A DNA stretch of 64,000 nt, taken from positions 620,001 through 684,000 of the forward strand of contig WHUZ01000008.1 in the NCBI GenBank assembly GCA_015179045.1, read 5' to 3'. The stretch comes from Kalaharituber pfeilii (taxonomy: Eukaryota; Ascomycota; Pezizomycetes; Pezizales; Pezizaceae). Numbering within the stretch: position 1 is the first letter of the stretch; the number at the start of each line of letters is the position of its first letter. The notes under the pieces are model-generated. The model searched no databases, was not told the DNA's origin, and saw nothing but the letters and a program-made list of their open reading frames with translations. The translations under genes were made by a program, and so were the position numbers. Below, piece after piece: positions 50,437 through 62,116 of the stretch.

Positions 50437-53240
50437 AAAAGGTCTTCCCAATCGTCCTGCTTCCAAGAACAATAGTGTCGTAGATATTGTTCAAGGGTTT
50501 GGTTTGTTCGCTCTGTTTGCCCATCGGTTTCAGGGTGGAAGGCAGTCGATAGCTTTGTCGTAATGCCTAATAGATCCATTAGTGCTTGCCAGAAATGTGA
50601 GGTTACCTTTGAGTCTCGGTCCGAGATGATGTCTTCCGGAAGTCCATGATACTTCCAATAGAATCTCAGAAAGGCTTGGGCAAGGTCTTTAGCGGTAGTG
50701 TTAGTGGGGAGAGGGATGAAATGGGCCATTTTGGTAAATCGGTCAACGATTACCCAAATGATGGTGCAGCCATTAGACTCAGGAAGTTCGATGATCCAAT
50801 CCATCGAGATTGATGACCAGGGACGGTAAGGTACTTCTAATGGTTCTAGAAGTCCGTATTTTCGGTGTCTGCTTGTTTGTCCCTTTGGCATGTACCACAA
50901 GAGCGTACATAATCCTGTACGTCTTGCTCGATGTTAACCCAGTGATAGTTAGCCTTAATTCGGTCCAAAGTCTTATGAATGCCGAAATGTCCAGCGATTT
51001 TACTATCATGGTTATCTCGAAGGATTCTGTTTTTAATTTCCTTATTGTCTGGGATGAACCACCGGTGTTTCCAGAGGAGGAGGTTGTCTTCAACCGTAAA
51101 GTTCTTATCCACTAGTTGACTCCCTTCCTTGACTGCTTCTCGGGTTTTCACCCAATCTGCGGAACTCTCTCCAGCAGTGCGTAAGTCATCTCGGAAGGTG
51201 TCCCTTAGCTTCACTACCTTTGTTGCAGCTAGCCTTAATTGTCCGGGCTTAAACAAGAACTGTACTGGTTGTAGGTCTTCACTCCCTTCCTCAGGGCGGT
51301 GATCCCAACGCCTACTCAATGCATCTGGCTTCCCATTTTTCTCTCCAGGTCTATACCTTACCATGAAATCAAATTCTTCCAGGAACTCGGCCCATCTTGC
51401 TTGTCTTCGAGTCAAAGTTTTCGTAGTACTAAAGTACTCAAGGTTTTTGTGGTCTGTCCAAACGAGTATCTGTTGTTGACAGGACTTGAGTAGTGGTTCC
51501 CACTCCTTGAAGGCTTTGATGATGGCTACCATTTCTTTATCGTGGATATCGTAATTAATTTCCGCTGGTGAGAATTTTCGTGACATAAAAGCACATGGGT
51601 GTGGTTTGCCGTTGGGTTGAAGCTGAGATAAGACTGCTCCTACGGCATAGTCACTAGCATCGGTTTCGATAATAGTCTCCTTCTCCGATTGGAAGTGTAC
51701 TAGAATTGGTGCAGTTGTAAACCTTGTCTTGATTTCGTCAAAGGCTTGTTGTCTTGCTCGAGTCCATTTCCAAGGTAGGTTTTTCTTGGTTAATTCTGTT
51801 AAAGGGTGTGCGATTTTGGAGAACCCTTCGATAAACCTTCTATAAAAATTAGCAAAACCTAGGAATTCTTGTACATCTTTGACTCGGCGAGGGGTTGCCC
51901 AATTCTTAACTTCCTCCACCTTTTTCTCGGTCATTTGGATTCCTTCCGGAGAAATCTTATAACCTAAGAATTCTACTACTTGCTGATGGAAGCAACTCTT
52001 CCTTAGGTTCACTCCCAAACCAGCCTTATCGAGCCTTGCTAGTACCTCTTTTACTAGACGTTCATGCTCCTCATCATTTTCTGAATATATTAGGATATCA
52101 TCCAAATATATTACAACTCCGTTGTCAAGCAGGTCATGGAATATGTTATCCAGCATAGCTTGGAAGGTGGCAGGGGCGTTGCAAAGTCCGAAGGGCATAA
52201 CTCGCCAATGGTATAATCCGAACCGGGTGCGGAACGCAGTTTTCTCTTCGTCTTCTTTGGCCATGCGTACTAGGTTATAACCATTTTTCAGATCTAACTT
52301 CGTAAATATTTTAGCCTTGTTTAGACGTTCTCGAAGTTCCGTCATAAGAGGTAGGGGGTATCGGTTCTTGATAGTTACTTTATTGAGTGCGCGGTAATCT
52401 GTACAGACTCGATAGGTACCGTCGGATTTTCGGACTAATAGGATGGGTGCTCCTGCTGATGATTGGGACTTTACAATTTTCCCCGCTGCTTCTTGCTTGT
52501 CGAGCCATTCTTTCAAGGCTCGGAGTTCGTTTTCAGAAAATGGGTATAGTGGTCCCCATGGGGCCTCTGCTCCAGGGACTAATTTGATAGTGTGGTCAAA
52601 CCGGGAGTGAGCTGGTAATTGATTACTCTACTCTCGACTACAGAGGTGAGCCCACTTGTGGTAAACTGCAGGGAGAAGTCCTTTAACATCTTCTCCATCC
52701 TCGGTATGCCAGACTAAACTAGCTAGTAGCTACCCATGCATCAGGGTCATCTAATATTTCCTTCTTTAGGACAATATTATCGACGATGCTTGCCTGGAAC
52801 TCTTTGGGGAGGCAATGCTGCTGGCAATAGCTACTCCGCCATTTCATGGTTCCTTTCTCCCAGTCTATATCTGGGTTATGCTTATTGAGCCAGGAGATTG
52901 GGAGGTATCCATCTACTCCATCCTCGATTTGCCCAACTTCACACACTAGAGCCTCGGAGTGATTTCCTATTACTAGCTCTACTGGCTTAGTATAGTACAC
53001 TCCTGCCCCTGTGATCGGTTGCTTGCTTGCGTTTTCAACCACGATTGGTTTTGCACGCTTCTTAACGAGGATGTTAGAACTTCGGACAAATTCTTCATTG
53101 AAGATTGGTCCTGTGGCTCCACAATCTAATAACAATCGGCAAGGAATTTCCTGTTGTTTGACTTTGACGATTGACTGGATGATGAATCGTGCTGAGTGCA
53201 CTGGTTCAGCAGTGTTGATTTCGGTGCGTTGTCTCTTCAT
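50437..53240 (-). pseudogene. pol: Split Gypsy Pol, N-terminal part: protease to integrase core
   Basis: From an ATG at 53240: an aspartic protease (RLLLDCGATGPIF), then a stop near 52720 and another near 52630 before the reverse transcriptase. RT motifs: SSAGAPILLVRKSDG, FTKLDLKNGYNLVRM, VVIYLDDILIYSE. RNase H: ETDASDYAVGAVLSQ. Integrase: H..H, SCGTCQRDK, then a frameshift near 50870, SMDWIIELPES, ISDRDSKVTSHFW and TDGQTERTNQ. It ends at LLPMA where LINE-A interrupts. No gag or 5' LTR was found beyond 53280, so it is also 5'-truncated. It differs clearly from the intact Gypsy at 29.5 kb. Confidence 0.92.
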
Positions 53241-53399
53241 TTTGGACTACGATACTAGCTTCTCAGACTAGTACTACCTACCCGGTAGGTCCAAATACGA
53301 CGATAGTGAGTTGGTGTAATAGGAGCAGTAGGGTTGAGGGAAATAGTAGGTCTAAGCAAGATAAATTCGTGAGAATATAATCATGATTAGAAACATGCT

Positions 53400-53466
53400 T
53401 AAAAAAAAAAAAAAAAAAAAAAAAATCATTACTCGCATGCCGCCCTATGGTCTATGGCGAGTAAGG
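53400..53466. mobile_element. LINE-A-type tail next to poly(A) on the unexpected side
   Basis: A run of about 25 A is followed by TCATTACTCGCATGCCGCCC, TATGGTCTATGGCGAG, the tail in reverse. Elsewhere this orientation is preceded by poly-T. Read on the tail strand, the homopolymer after TAATGA is therefore poly-T. No TSD was found. Confidence 0.6.
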
Positions 53467-54205
53467 ATGGCTTACAAATTGAGAAACATTGGCGCGGCCT
53501 TTGCTACAGGATATCACAAGGACAGATTATGAGGAGAAATGTATTTTCCTATTTGAATGCGTATTAGGACCTCCACTCATATTAGCTTATAAACATCAAG
53601 TCCTCCGGGGTAGAACATAGGAACTAGAAGTGCTAAAATTAAACTTCCAACGTATCACTGACCATCACCGGTGCCGTTGTTTTGGGCGGGATTAATTCTC
53701 TTTGACCCCAGCAGTTGCAATACTAGTATACTCCAGGTACAGGCATACCCTCCGGTGAGGGGCAATATCCATATATCGGTTATATTGTTAAATTGAGAGA
53801 CATTGTAAATACACGCAGAACGGATACAGAAGCATGGGAAAAGCTCGTTTGGGGGCATGGGAAGTTAGAGAATATGATTTGAAAGGTAAAGGGGCTTAAT
53901 AGATGGGTAAATACACTAGGCGACACTGCAACAAGAGGTGAATAAACAAGTGAGTAGGGTAGACAGAACTGTTAACAATCGGGAGACGGCTGCACAGGAA
54001 TAATTCTCATCGATAAGTACCCAAAATAAACGTAGATAAGTCTGGTTACAAGCCCATATACAAACAAACGAACAAAAAAAAAAATAAATAAATAAAGCAA
54101 ATGCTAGTACGAAAATACCGTTATTTTGCACTTCGGATTGGACATTGTATGTTGATATCGGGGGTATGCTGATACCGGGTATGCTTAACATACTTCGTGG
54201 CCTAA
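53467..54205. other. No gene recognised
   Basis: Spacer downstream of the NLR gene; it may contain its 3' UTR and terminator. An A-rich stretch at about 54074-54096. No repeats seen. Confidence 0.4.
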
Positions 54206-54209
54206 CCAA

Positions 54210-57200
54210 TCAAGGGTGGGATGATACCTTCGGGACAGTAGGACTTGGATCGGCCCCTCGATCCAGGAGGATTTTGACAATTTCCTCGTGTCCCTCAGAT
54301 GTCGCTGCATGGAGGGCAGTTCCATACTCGCCACCCGCAGAGTTCACATCAGCACCTCGGTCCAGCAGGAGTGTGACAATTTCCTTTTCTCCCCCGTATG
54401 CAGCTGCACCCAGGGCAGTTCCATACTCACCACCGGCACAGTTCACATCAGCGCCTCGGTCCAGCAGGAGTGTGACAATTTCCTTTTCTCCCCCGTATGC
54501 AGCTGCACCCAGGGCAGTTCCATACTCACCACCGGCACAGTTCACATCAGCGCCTCGGTCCAGCAGGAGTGTGACAATTTCCTTATATCCCTCGTATGCA
54601 GCTGCACCCAGGGCAGTTCCATACTTACCACCGGCACAGTTCACATCAGCACATCGGTCCAGCAGGAGTGTGACAATTTCCTTTTCTCCCCCATATGCAG
54701 CTGCACCCAGGGCAGTTCCATACTCATCACCCGCAGAGTTCACATCAGCACCTCGGTCCAGCAGGAGTGTGACAATTTCCTTATATCTCCAGCGTGCAGC
54801 TGCAGCCAGGGCAGTTCCATACTTGCCACCCGCAGAGTTCACATCAGCCCCTCGATCCAGCAGGAGTGTGACAACTTCCTTATTTCCCCCAAATGCAGCT
54901 GCACCCAGGGCAGTTCCATACTCACCACCCGCAGAGTTCACATCAGCACCTCGGTCCAGCAGGAGTGTAACAATTTCCTTATATCTCCAGTATGTAGCTG
55001 CACCCAGGGCAGTTCCATACTCGCCACCCGCAGAGTTCACATTAGCCCCTCGATCCAGCAGGAGTGTGACAACTTCCTTATTTCCCCCGAGCGCAGCTGC
55101 ACCCAGGGCAGTTCCATACTCACCACCCGCAGAGTTCACATCAGCACCTCGGTCCAGCAGGAGTGTAACAATTTCCTCATATCCCTCAGATGCCGCTGCA
55201 GCCAGGGCAGTTCCATACTTGCCACCCGTAGAGTTCACATCAGCCCCTCGATCCACCAGGAGTGTGACAATTTCCTTATATCCCCAGCGTGCAGCTGCAG
55301 CCAGGGCAGTTTCATACTCGCCACCCGCAGAGTTCACATCAGCCCCTCGATCCACCAGGAGTGTGACAATTTCCTTATGTCCTCGATATGTAGCTGTACC
55401 CAGGGCAGTTCCATACTTGCCACCCGCAGAGTTCACATCAGCCCCTCGATCCAGCAGGAGTGTGACAACTTCCTTATTTCCCCCGTACGCAGCTGCACCC
55501 AGGGCAGTTCCATACTCGCCACCCGTAGAGTTCACATCAGCCCCTCGATCCAGCAGGAGTGTGACAATTTCCTTATGTCCTCGATATGTAGCTGTACCCA
55601 GGGCAGTTCCATACTCGCCACCCACAGAGTTCACATCAGCCCCTCGATCCAGCAGGAGTGTGACAATTTCCTTACGCCCCCAGTGTGCAGCTGCACCCAG
55701 GGCAGTTCCATACTTGCCACCCGTAGAGTTCACATTAGCGCCTCGATCCAGCAGGAGTGTGACAATTTCCTTATATCTCTCGGATGCCGCTACACCGAGG
55801 GCAGTTCCATACTTGCCACACGCAGAGTTCACATCAGCCCCTCGGTCCAGCAGGAGTGTGATAATTTCCTTATATCCCCCGCGTGCAGCTGCACCCAGGG
55901 CAGTTCCATACTCGCCACTCGCAGAGTTCACATCAGCCCCTCGATCTAACATTTGTTTTACTATCCATGTTTCTCCACTCATAGCAGCCAAATGAAGCAA
56001 GGATTCATTGCCACTGTTCCGTTCGTCCATATTGATCTCCTCTGAGGACCACAGCCTCCTAATCAACTCTCCCAAGCCACCCATTGCCGCCGCAAAAACG
56101 GGCCGTAATGGGGTTGACATCACTGACCGCCAGATCTGCCACCCATCTATCCGCTCTAACGATTTTACCCACTTCACGTAAGCTTCACTTGGGGCATTCA
56201 AAGAACCCAAGAAGCTGTGCAGCAATTTGAGTTCCCGAGGATGCCCTGAAGCAGCCGCTGTTGTATTGGCCACAGGTAAGGCCACAACTAAACACTGATA
56301 GGACCGGCAGTGTTTAAACCAGTGGTCGGCAGAGTAGCGATAGAGAATATGTTGGACGTGCACATTCTTTTTCTCTTCTGAGTGGCCCTTATACACTTCT
56401 GGTCTATCCTCAGAGCCTGTTAAAAGCCATTCTTGAAAGATTCTAAGCTATTCTCATACCTCTGGAGGATCCATAAACAAGCCTCAGCAACAAGAAGTTG
56501 AGCGTCCAAAACACCCCACCCATCAATCCTTGTTTCTAGATATTCTTGTACGGACAAGTGCGCAAAGCGAACAACTCTAAGAGACTTGTCTAAAACAAGT
56601 AATCCGGAACAAAAGCTGAGGAGAACCTCAACTTCAACCCCTATGCCTGTGGTTTCTGTGTCTTCACCGGCTTGATGTATGGGAAGTGTTGAGTCCACCT
56701 CCGAAGCTGCACACAATTCTTTAGGCTCCAACGGTCCAAAGGAAACTAGCATCCACTTCAGGGCGCGCTCTGCAAGGATAGGTGCACTCCCAGGTTGGGA
56801 TTTTATCGAAGCCATGATTTCATGATAAACTTCGGTCAAATCCTTAGGAAGCTTTCCCAGCCGCACAAGAACATCCCGCTCAAGACGTAGGTTACAGAGC
56901 TCCTGCAATTGATAATCAACCCAGAGGAACCTATTGCGGTTGTAAGCATCTTTAGAAATCAATAGCAGTCGCTCACTTTAAGATACTATGGTTTGGTGAA
57001 GAAAGCATCTCATGGGCGGATAAGCTGGATAGATGACTTACATTCCATTGGCGCCATCTAACAGTACCTCCTGTATCTTTACCCTAAGGTCTCGTGACAC
57101 CCTTCCCAGGAGCAGCCTCTTTGCCTTGATTCGGGTATCTAACTCAGTTTCCACATAATTTTGAATATCCTGAGCATTGTCTCGTGCTTCAATGCATACA

Positions 57201-59505
57201 TGAGGAACATTCCGCATGCGAATCTCAATATCTAGGCTGTGGCGGCTGGACACCAGCACCTTCACAGAAACCTTCGAAGCCTTCATGATGATGAAGAATG
57301 CATCGAGAATGTCTATAATGGTCTTTTGGGGACATTCATCCAAAGCATCTAGGACAATGATAGGTTCTCGGTAGCAGTCTACCAATTGGGTAAGAAGGGT
57401 GGTTGTTGCATCGAAGGGAAGATGCTTCCTTGCAGAAGGATCTTTCTGCTCCTTATCGTAAATTTCCTGTACAATGGTACAGATTGTCTCATTGTCAGGA
57501 CATGCAAGCTGTTTCACTAGTGCGAGTAATATTTGCTGCCTATCCCGCCGGAGCTCTTCGTCCCGCTTACAATAGAAGAATGAGACTTTGTCCACTTTTA
57601 GTTGCAAATGATCAATGACAGCAGAGCTGTTTATCACCAGGGTTATATTAGCAGCCTGCCTTGCAAATATAGGACTTGATACTTACATGAGCTTTGTCTT
57701 TCCAGCACCAGCTGAATTCGGTTGGTTAGCAATTCTCTTTGTGTAGGGATGATGACAAGTTCAACTCACGAATTCCGTGCAGCCATAACATTTCTGACTG
57801 CTGTGACCTCAGCCAACTATGAAATTCTTGTCGTTTAAAAAGCCATTGTCCAGTACCCTTCACACGGCCCTCTTGTGCATAGTCATGGTGGCCTCGATAC
57901 GGGATATTGGAGAACCATTCAAGGATCTTGACTCTCTCCGTGTCTAGATACCAGGAACAAGTCAATATTGCATGTACATGGTTCAATGAATAGTTATTTA
58001 CCTTCAATTCTCTGGTACATCTTAGCAACAGTTGTATCCACTCGGTTTAGGATAGCCTCAAAGCTGTTCAGAAGCATTTTGAGATCCTTGAAAGTTTCTG
58101 AATAAACCGCGAAGTTTAGAGTGGATATACCATGCGTAGTGATTGCAACCCCCCACCTTTATAGAAATGTCTTGACTCTGCCTGATCTGTATTCCAATTG
58201 TTACCACTAAATTAGCTACAGAGCACTATGAAGGCGTCATCGGAGGAAGCTTACAGCAAGCGTCCATTACACTAGCTGCTGCATTTACTGCAAACTCTAG
58301 CCCTTCTAATTTCTTGAGCTCCTCTACAATGGCACCCGGGTGGATTGCACTATTTAGAATATGTCTCGCTAATGTATTTATGACGATGGTTTCATTGCAG
58401 TTAGCAAACGTATAACCCAAATGGAACATATCACGTACCTATATTACTCGTAAAATGGCGCATGAGAATGCTCAGCGAAGTCAGTATCGCTGCATATAAC
58501 TTTATAAGGGCTCTGTAAAGAGTGTTCCTTGCATCCCTTCCCTGCATGGGAGGTTCCTCAATTGTTAGATATAACTGCTCATATATGGTACCCTGGCTAA
58601 TGAGCATCGTAATGCGATCCATTCCAATCAGCGCTGCTTCTGTAGATTCCTGTCTGTCGACAATCATCTGGCGGACCAAAACCTGTTAGTATTCTGGTAA
58701 CAACCCGTCTCATTCCACCGTACATGATAGATAGATAGGTGGTCTCTACCCCGAAGACGCAAAAAGGCAGCTGTATAGAAGTTTACTTACCTGCAAGATA
58801 AATCTAACCCCCGCCCAAGGCAACGCAGCATGCACTGGATCATATTGTACGACTATGTCCCCAATATTCTTGAACTTATCAATCCAGCAGATTATTGCTT
58901 GCACTTTTTGACCCAAATCTATTTCCATGCTCCCAAACTTAAATTTTCCACTTTTCGCTTCCGCTTTCTCTTTTGCCTCCTTTGCAACGCTCAGAATTTC
59001 ATCCAGAAATCCGGTTTGGCTTGATTTTGCATTGATGATTATTCCGCAGTCCACCAGGATCCTTTTGACTTCCTCCGGAAGACTTTCATGCGCTTCCACC
59101 CATAAATTGACGGAATTATTGTCCTGCTGTCCGGCTGATGCGGTCGGAAGGTTGGTTTGGCAAGATTTGTAGTGAGGAAAATGCTTCTCCTCCTCCGCAT
59201 CTGATGCTAATGAATTAAGTGTCCTCTCCTGGAGCTCTATTTTTTGGGGGGACAGGGGGGAGGGTCGAACCTTCGGCATTCTGCTGTCCTGCGGGGTCAG
59301 CAGCATTCACCTTCTCTTCTTTACGCGCTTTTCCTTGTACATTCTGAGGAGATTGTTGAACATGCGCAGGCGAACTTTGATCCCCATCACTACGACTTGG
59401 GGAGCGGCTTCGGTCATCTCGCCTGAATGGCTTCAGGAAAATATCCCTTTTTCTTCGTTCAGGCACCGATGCTTGTGTGCTGATTTCTTTCTTCTTTCCA
59501 AACAT
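54210..59505 (-). CDS. NLR-type STAND protein: NACHT_N, NACHT, ankyrin repeats
   Basis: About ten exons. The start MFGKKKE (59505) is the ATG before a basic, serine-rich, disordered segment. Next is the NACHT N-terminal domain (LWVEAHESLPEEVKRIL, IICWIDKFKNIGDIVVQYDP, HAALPWAGVRFILQ). The NACHT NTPase follows: Walker A PGAGKTKL on a 25-nt microexon (57711-57687) and Walker B PIIVLDALDECPQ (57360). A winged-helix-like region follows (LERALKWMLVSFGPLEPKEL, VRFAHLSVQEYLE), then YSADHWFKHCRS and 18 ankyrin repeats to the stop at 54210. Such proteins act as intracellular sensors in fungal self/non-self recognition. Introns are about 45-75 nt with GTAAGT, GTACGT and GTGAGT donors. Two joins (near 59240 and 56440) need a splice with weaker signals or a frameshift. 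No effector gene partner is adjacent. Confidence 0.92.
54235..56010 (-). repeat. Ankyrin-coding 99-bp tandem array, 18 units
   Basis: One degenerate unit (SLLHLAAMSGETWIVKQML) and 17 units of exactly 33 codons close to GG(E/K)YGTALGAAAxxxxKE followed by (I/V)VTLLLDRGADVNSA. The units are nearly identical at the DNA level, except for a short window after GTAL(G/A)(A/T)A (AYGGN, ARWGY, TYRGH, SEGYE, HWGRK, TYWRY, LGGN, FGGN). One unit has DRCADV for DRGADV. The 99-bp period keeps antisense frames open. Confidence 0.95.
57687..57711 (-). other. 25-nt microexon encoding the Walker A loop
   Basis: The exon lies between an acceptor ...TTCAG (after GCTAAC) and a donor GTAAGT. The upstream exon ends ATT C (donor GTGAGT at 57769) and the downstream exon begins at 57626. 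The phases combine to give GIPGAGKTKLISAV, the standard NACHT P-loop. Reading through without splicing gives no P-loop in frame. Confidence 0.8.
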
Positions 59506-59619
59506 CGTTATTAGCTGCTGTAAGGTTGTGGTGTATTTTGGATGGGAGATTTTTTCGCAAAGTGTTACTTGTATGTCAGTGGTGATTGTTTGTGGAATTA
59601 CAACTATCATGCTCACGCT

Positions 59620-62040
59620 TGCCTCTTCGTGTGATGGCGATTCAGAGCCTCAGCGCTGCAACTTTCACACTAGGTCAACCTAGGATGTCAATCTTTCACA
59701 GTTCAATACCGTTCTACTCCATTAGCACATGACCCAGTCCTCCACTGGGTTTTTCTGAAAGATACACCAGGCCTGGCGCACAGTTTGTTATTTACTGCAA
59801 TATTTCAGCCCTGCTCCGAGTGGCCCAAATGGTTAACGATAGATACATCAACAAATCATCGCTTGTACGCAGAGTATCAGCGAAGTAATAGATCGATTTT
59901 AAGTCCAAAAAGTCCAGGTATGATTACACATGCAGGTGCCTAGGCTTCAATGCTCGGGGGTGTCTGTTGCGGAGCTGAGAGCGGGGTTGTGCACCTCCTC
60001 GGTCGGTTTAGCGCCACAAGCATCGATGCCGAGTAAGGGAGACTTGAAAGCACGCATACGCAATAGTCTCGTTGCACGGCCTCAGTGCAAGGCAAATGCA
60101 CAATTCTCGGAACTCCCGCAAAAGACACCTTTATTACTTGGGCAACGGCGGGAATATTTGTGAATAGCGTGGTAGAGGCCAATTGAATACAGGAATTCAT
60201 CCTCACTCAGCTCATGGAATACTATATCCAGTGTATATAGAGATTCTTTCGATTCCCGTGGCTCCAGGTCGAGGACATCTACAACAGGCTGTGATCACAA
60301 AAGGACCTTCTATTCCACAAGTATCTAGGTCCCCGCCATTTGTGAACAATATTGCCTCCGGAATCTCCTCCAGTGAAGGTACAGTACCAGTCCTAATTCA
60401 CATAGGTATGTGTCAAGGTTGTGAGCTATTACAGTACATTTCACGATCCACCGCTCCTAGGATCTACAATAAGTTGCTATCGCTTGACAAAGCCAGGATA
60501 CTGTACCAATGATTGTAGGGTAAACTGGGTGCATGTAGGTTCGCTAAAGCTTACAATCAGCCGATCGGAGGAATTGAAAGCGAGCGGAACTCAAGCATTC
60601 AGCCTACATTATCTCTTGGTATCACAGCACAGCCCCCTCTTTCTGCAGCTGTCGGTATAGACAATTTAGTGAAACTCACTGCGACGCAACTCCACTTCAT
60701 GAAGGCCTACACTTTGAGTTCGCATATTCACTGTGCCTAGCAAACCTATGGGATTGAGTGAGAAGGATCTGTTTCTTCCCTCCAAAAAGCGAAAGTGAAC
60801 GCTTCCGAATTGGCAATTTGGCTTGAATTTGGAGCGAAGGCACAAGCCATTTTGGGCACATTCTCACACGCCGTTCACAGTCTTCGAGCAATTACCTCCG
60901 CATGAGCAAATGTCAATTATTGTGACCAACACCAACAGGTGCGGAGGTACTGTAGTTTGCATGCGAAAAGGTGGAACTCAGTGACAATACGAGAAATGCA
61001 AAAATTTCTTGCATCAAGCATTCTAATATCCTCAGCTCGCAAAACTGGCTACAAATGCCACACCCGTAATATTTCCTTTGTACTACAATTCCTTGCTTCC
61101 GGTTATGTCATAACTCTTAGATTTATTCATTAGACTATTGACTCCTGGGCTCATCCCAATTGACTCCTGCGTTGCGCACTGCGAAGTCTGGCGGAAGGAA
61201 AATGCCAAGATGTGGGGCACGGCTGAAAAGATGCTTGGATGCTGGATTACTAGAGTATCCGCATCGTTGTTTTTTCTTTATTTGCTCCTAACAAATTAAC
61301 TATCGAATAATGTGTTACCATATCGAGCCCAATGCATTGAAACAGCCCCATAGCCATTGTAGAAAGTCTTGTGAAAGGGTGGCGCAGCGTTGAAGTGCCA
61401 CATTCCTGAAAATTATTTCTGCCTGCTCGATTTGCACAAGACCGCAAAATTGTGTTTTTTTTTTTGTTTTTTTTTGGCTGGTACTGCGCACCTTCCTCTA
61501 AATGTCTGCCTGCCAAAGCAGCGATCACTACAGTAGGGAATTGTCAACTCCTTGTCAAAGTGGTCTGCATCATAAACGCATTCCTTGATTCGCAGCAGGG
61601 ACACTGGTACATCGGCATGCATCCAGCTGGTACTGCAACGCATGTGTGCGGCTGAAGTTCTTGGTGGCCCACAGTTTTGCTTTAGCATCGCTTCAAGCTG
61701 GTTGGTTCAGTACTATAGCATGCAGCTTCCACCTCTGGGATAGGTACTAGTATCAGTAAATTGAACTAGATTGCTTGAATTGTATTTGTGGAATAATTTG
61801 CTGCCTCTCTTACAGTCGGGAAATACAGGCATAGTTTATATTTTCTAGAAGGAAACACAAAGTGGGGATGGTGCCGAGGCTGCAGTTGGCTGTGAGTGCC
61901 GCTAACACGAGGTATTTATGTCGAAAAGCTTAGAACTGACGATTATCCCCTATTATAGCGACCGTCCTTCGACCTTTTTGACATCTCTGCGTCGTCAGGT
62001 TCCTGGCGGAGTCCAACCATTTTCCTGAAACTCCGCTTAG
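59620..62040. other. No gene recognised
   Basis: The first few hundred bases are probably the NLR promoter region. A T-rich run at 61457-61478 lacks a LINE tail. No RNA gene or domain recognised. Confidence 0.4.
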
Positions 62041-62044
62041 TTAG

Positions 62045-62116
62045 CGTCTGGATACGAGACTAATCTCTGCGCTCAATAAACTAGTTTCACCTAGTCTCGT
62101 AACCAGAGTCACACCA
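62045..62116. repeat. Short inverted repeat
   Basis: TCTGGATACGAGACTA (62047) and TAGTCTCGTAACCAGA (about 62093-62108) are inverted complements with one mismatch, around a loop of about 35 bp. A related single arm, CTCTGGTTACGAGGCTAA, occurs at 26584. It may be the end of an undescribed small element. Confidence 0.5.

Noticed and set aside
54145..55995. A 616-codon plus-strand open frame and a second of 553 codons across the NLR
   Set aside because: They are antisense to the ankyrin array. A 99-bp period without stops in one unit stays open in all units and frames. There are no known domains and no independent support.
61457..61478. T-run considered as a LINE insertion
   Set aside because: No LINE-A or LINE-B tail beside it, and the nearby repeat GCTGGTACTGC does not flank the run as a TSD would.
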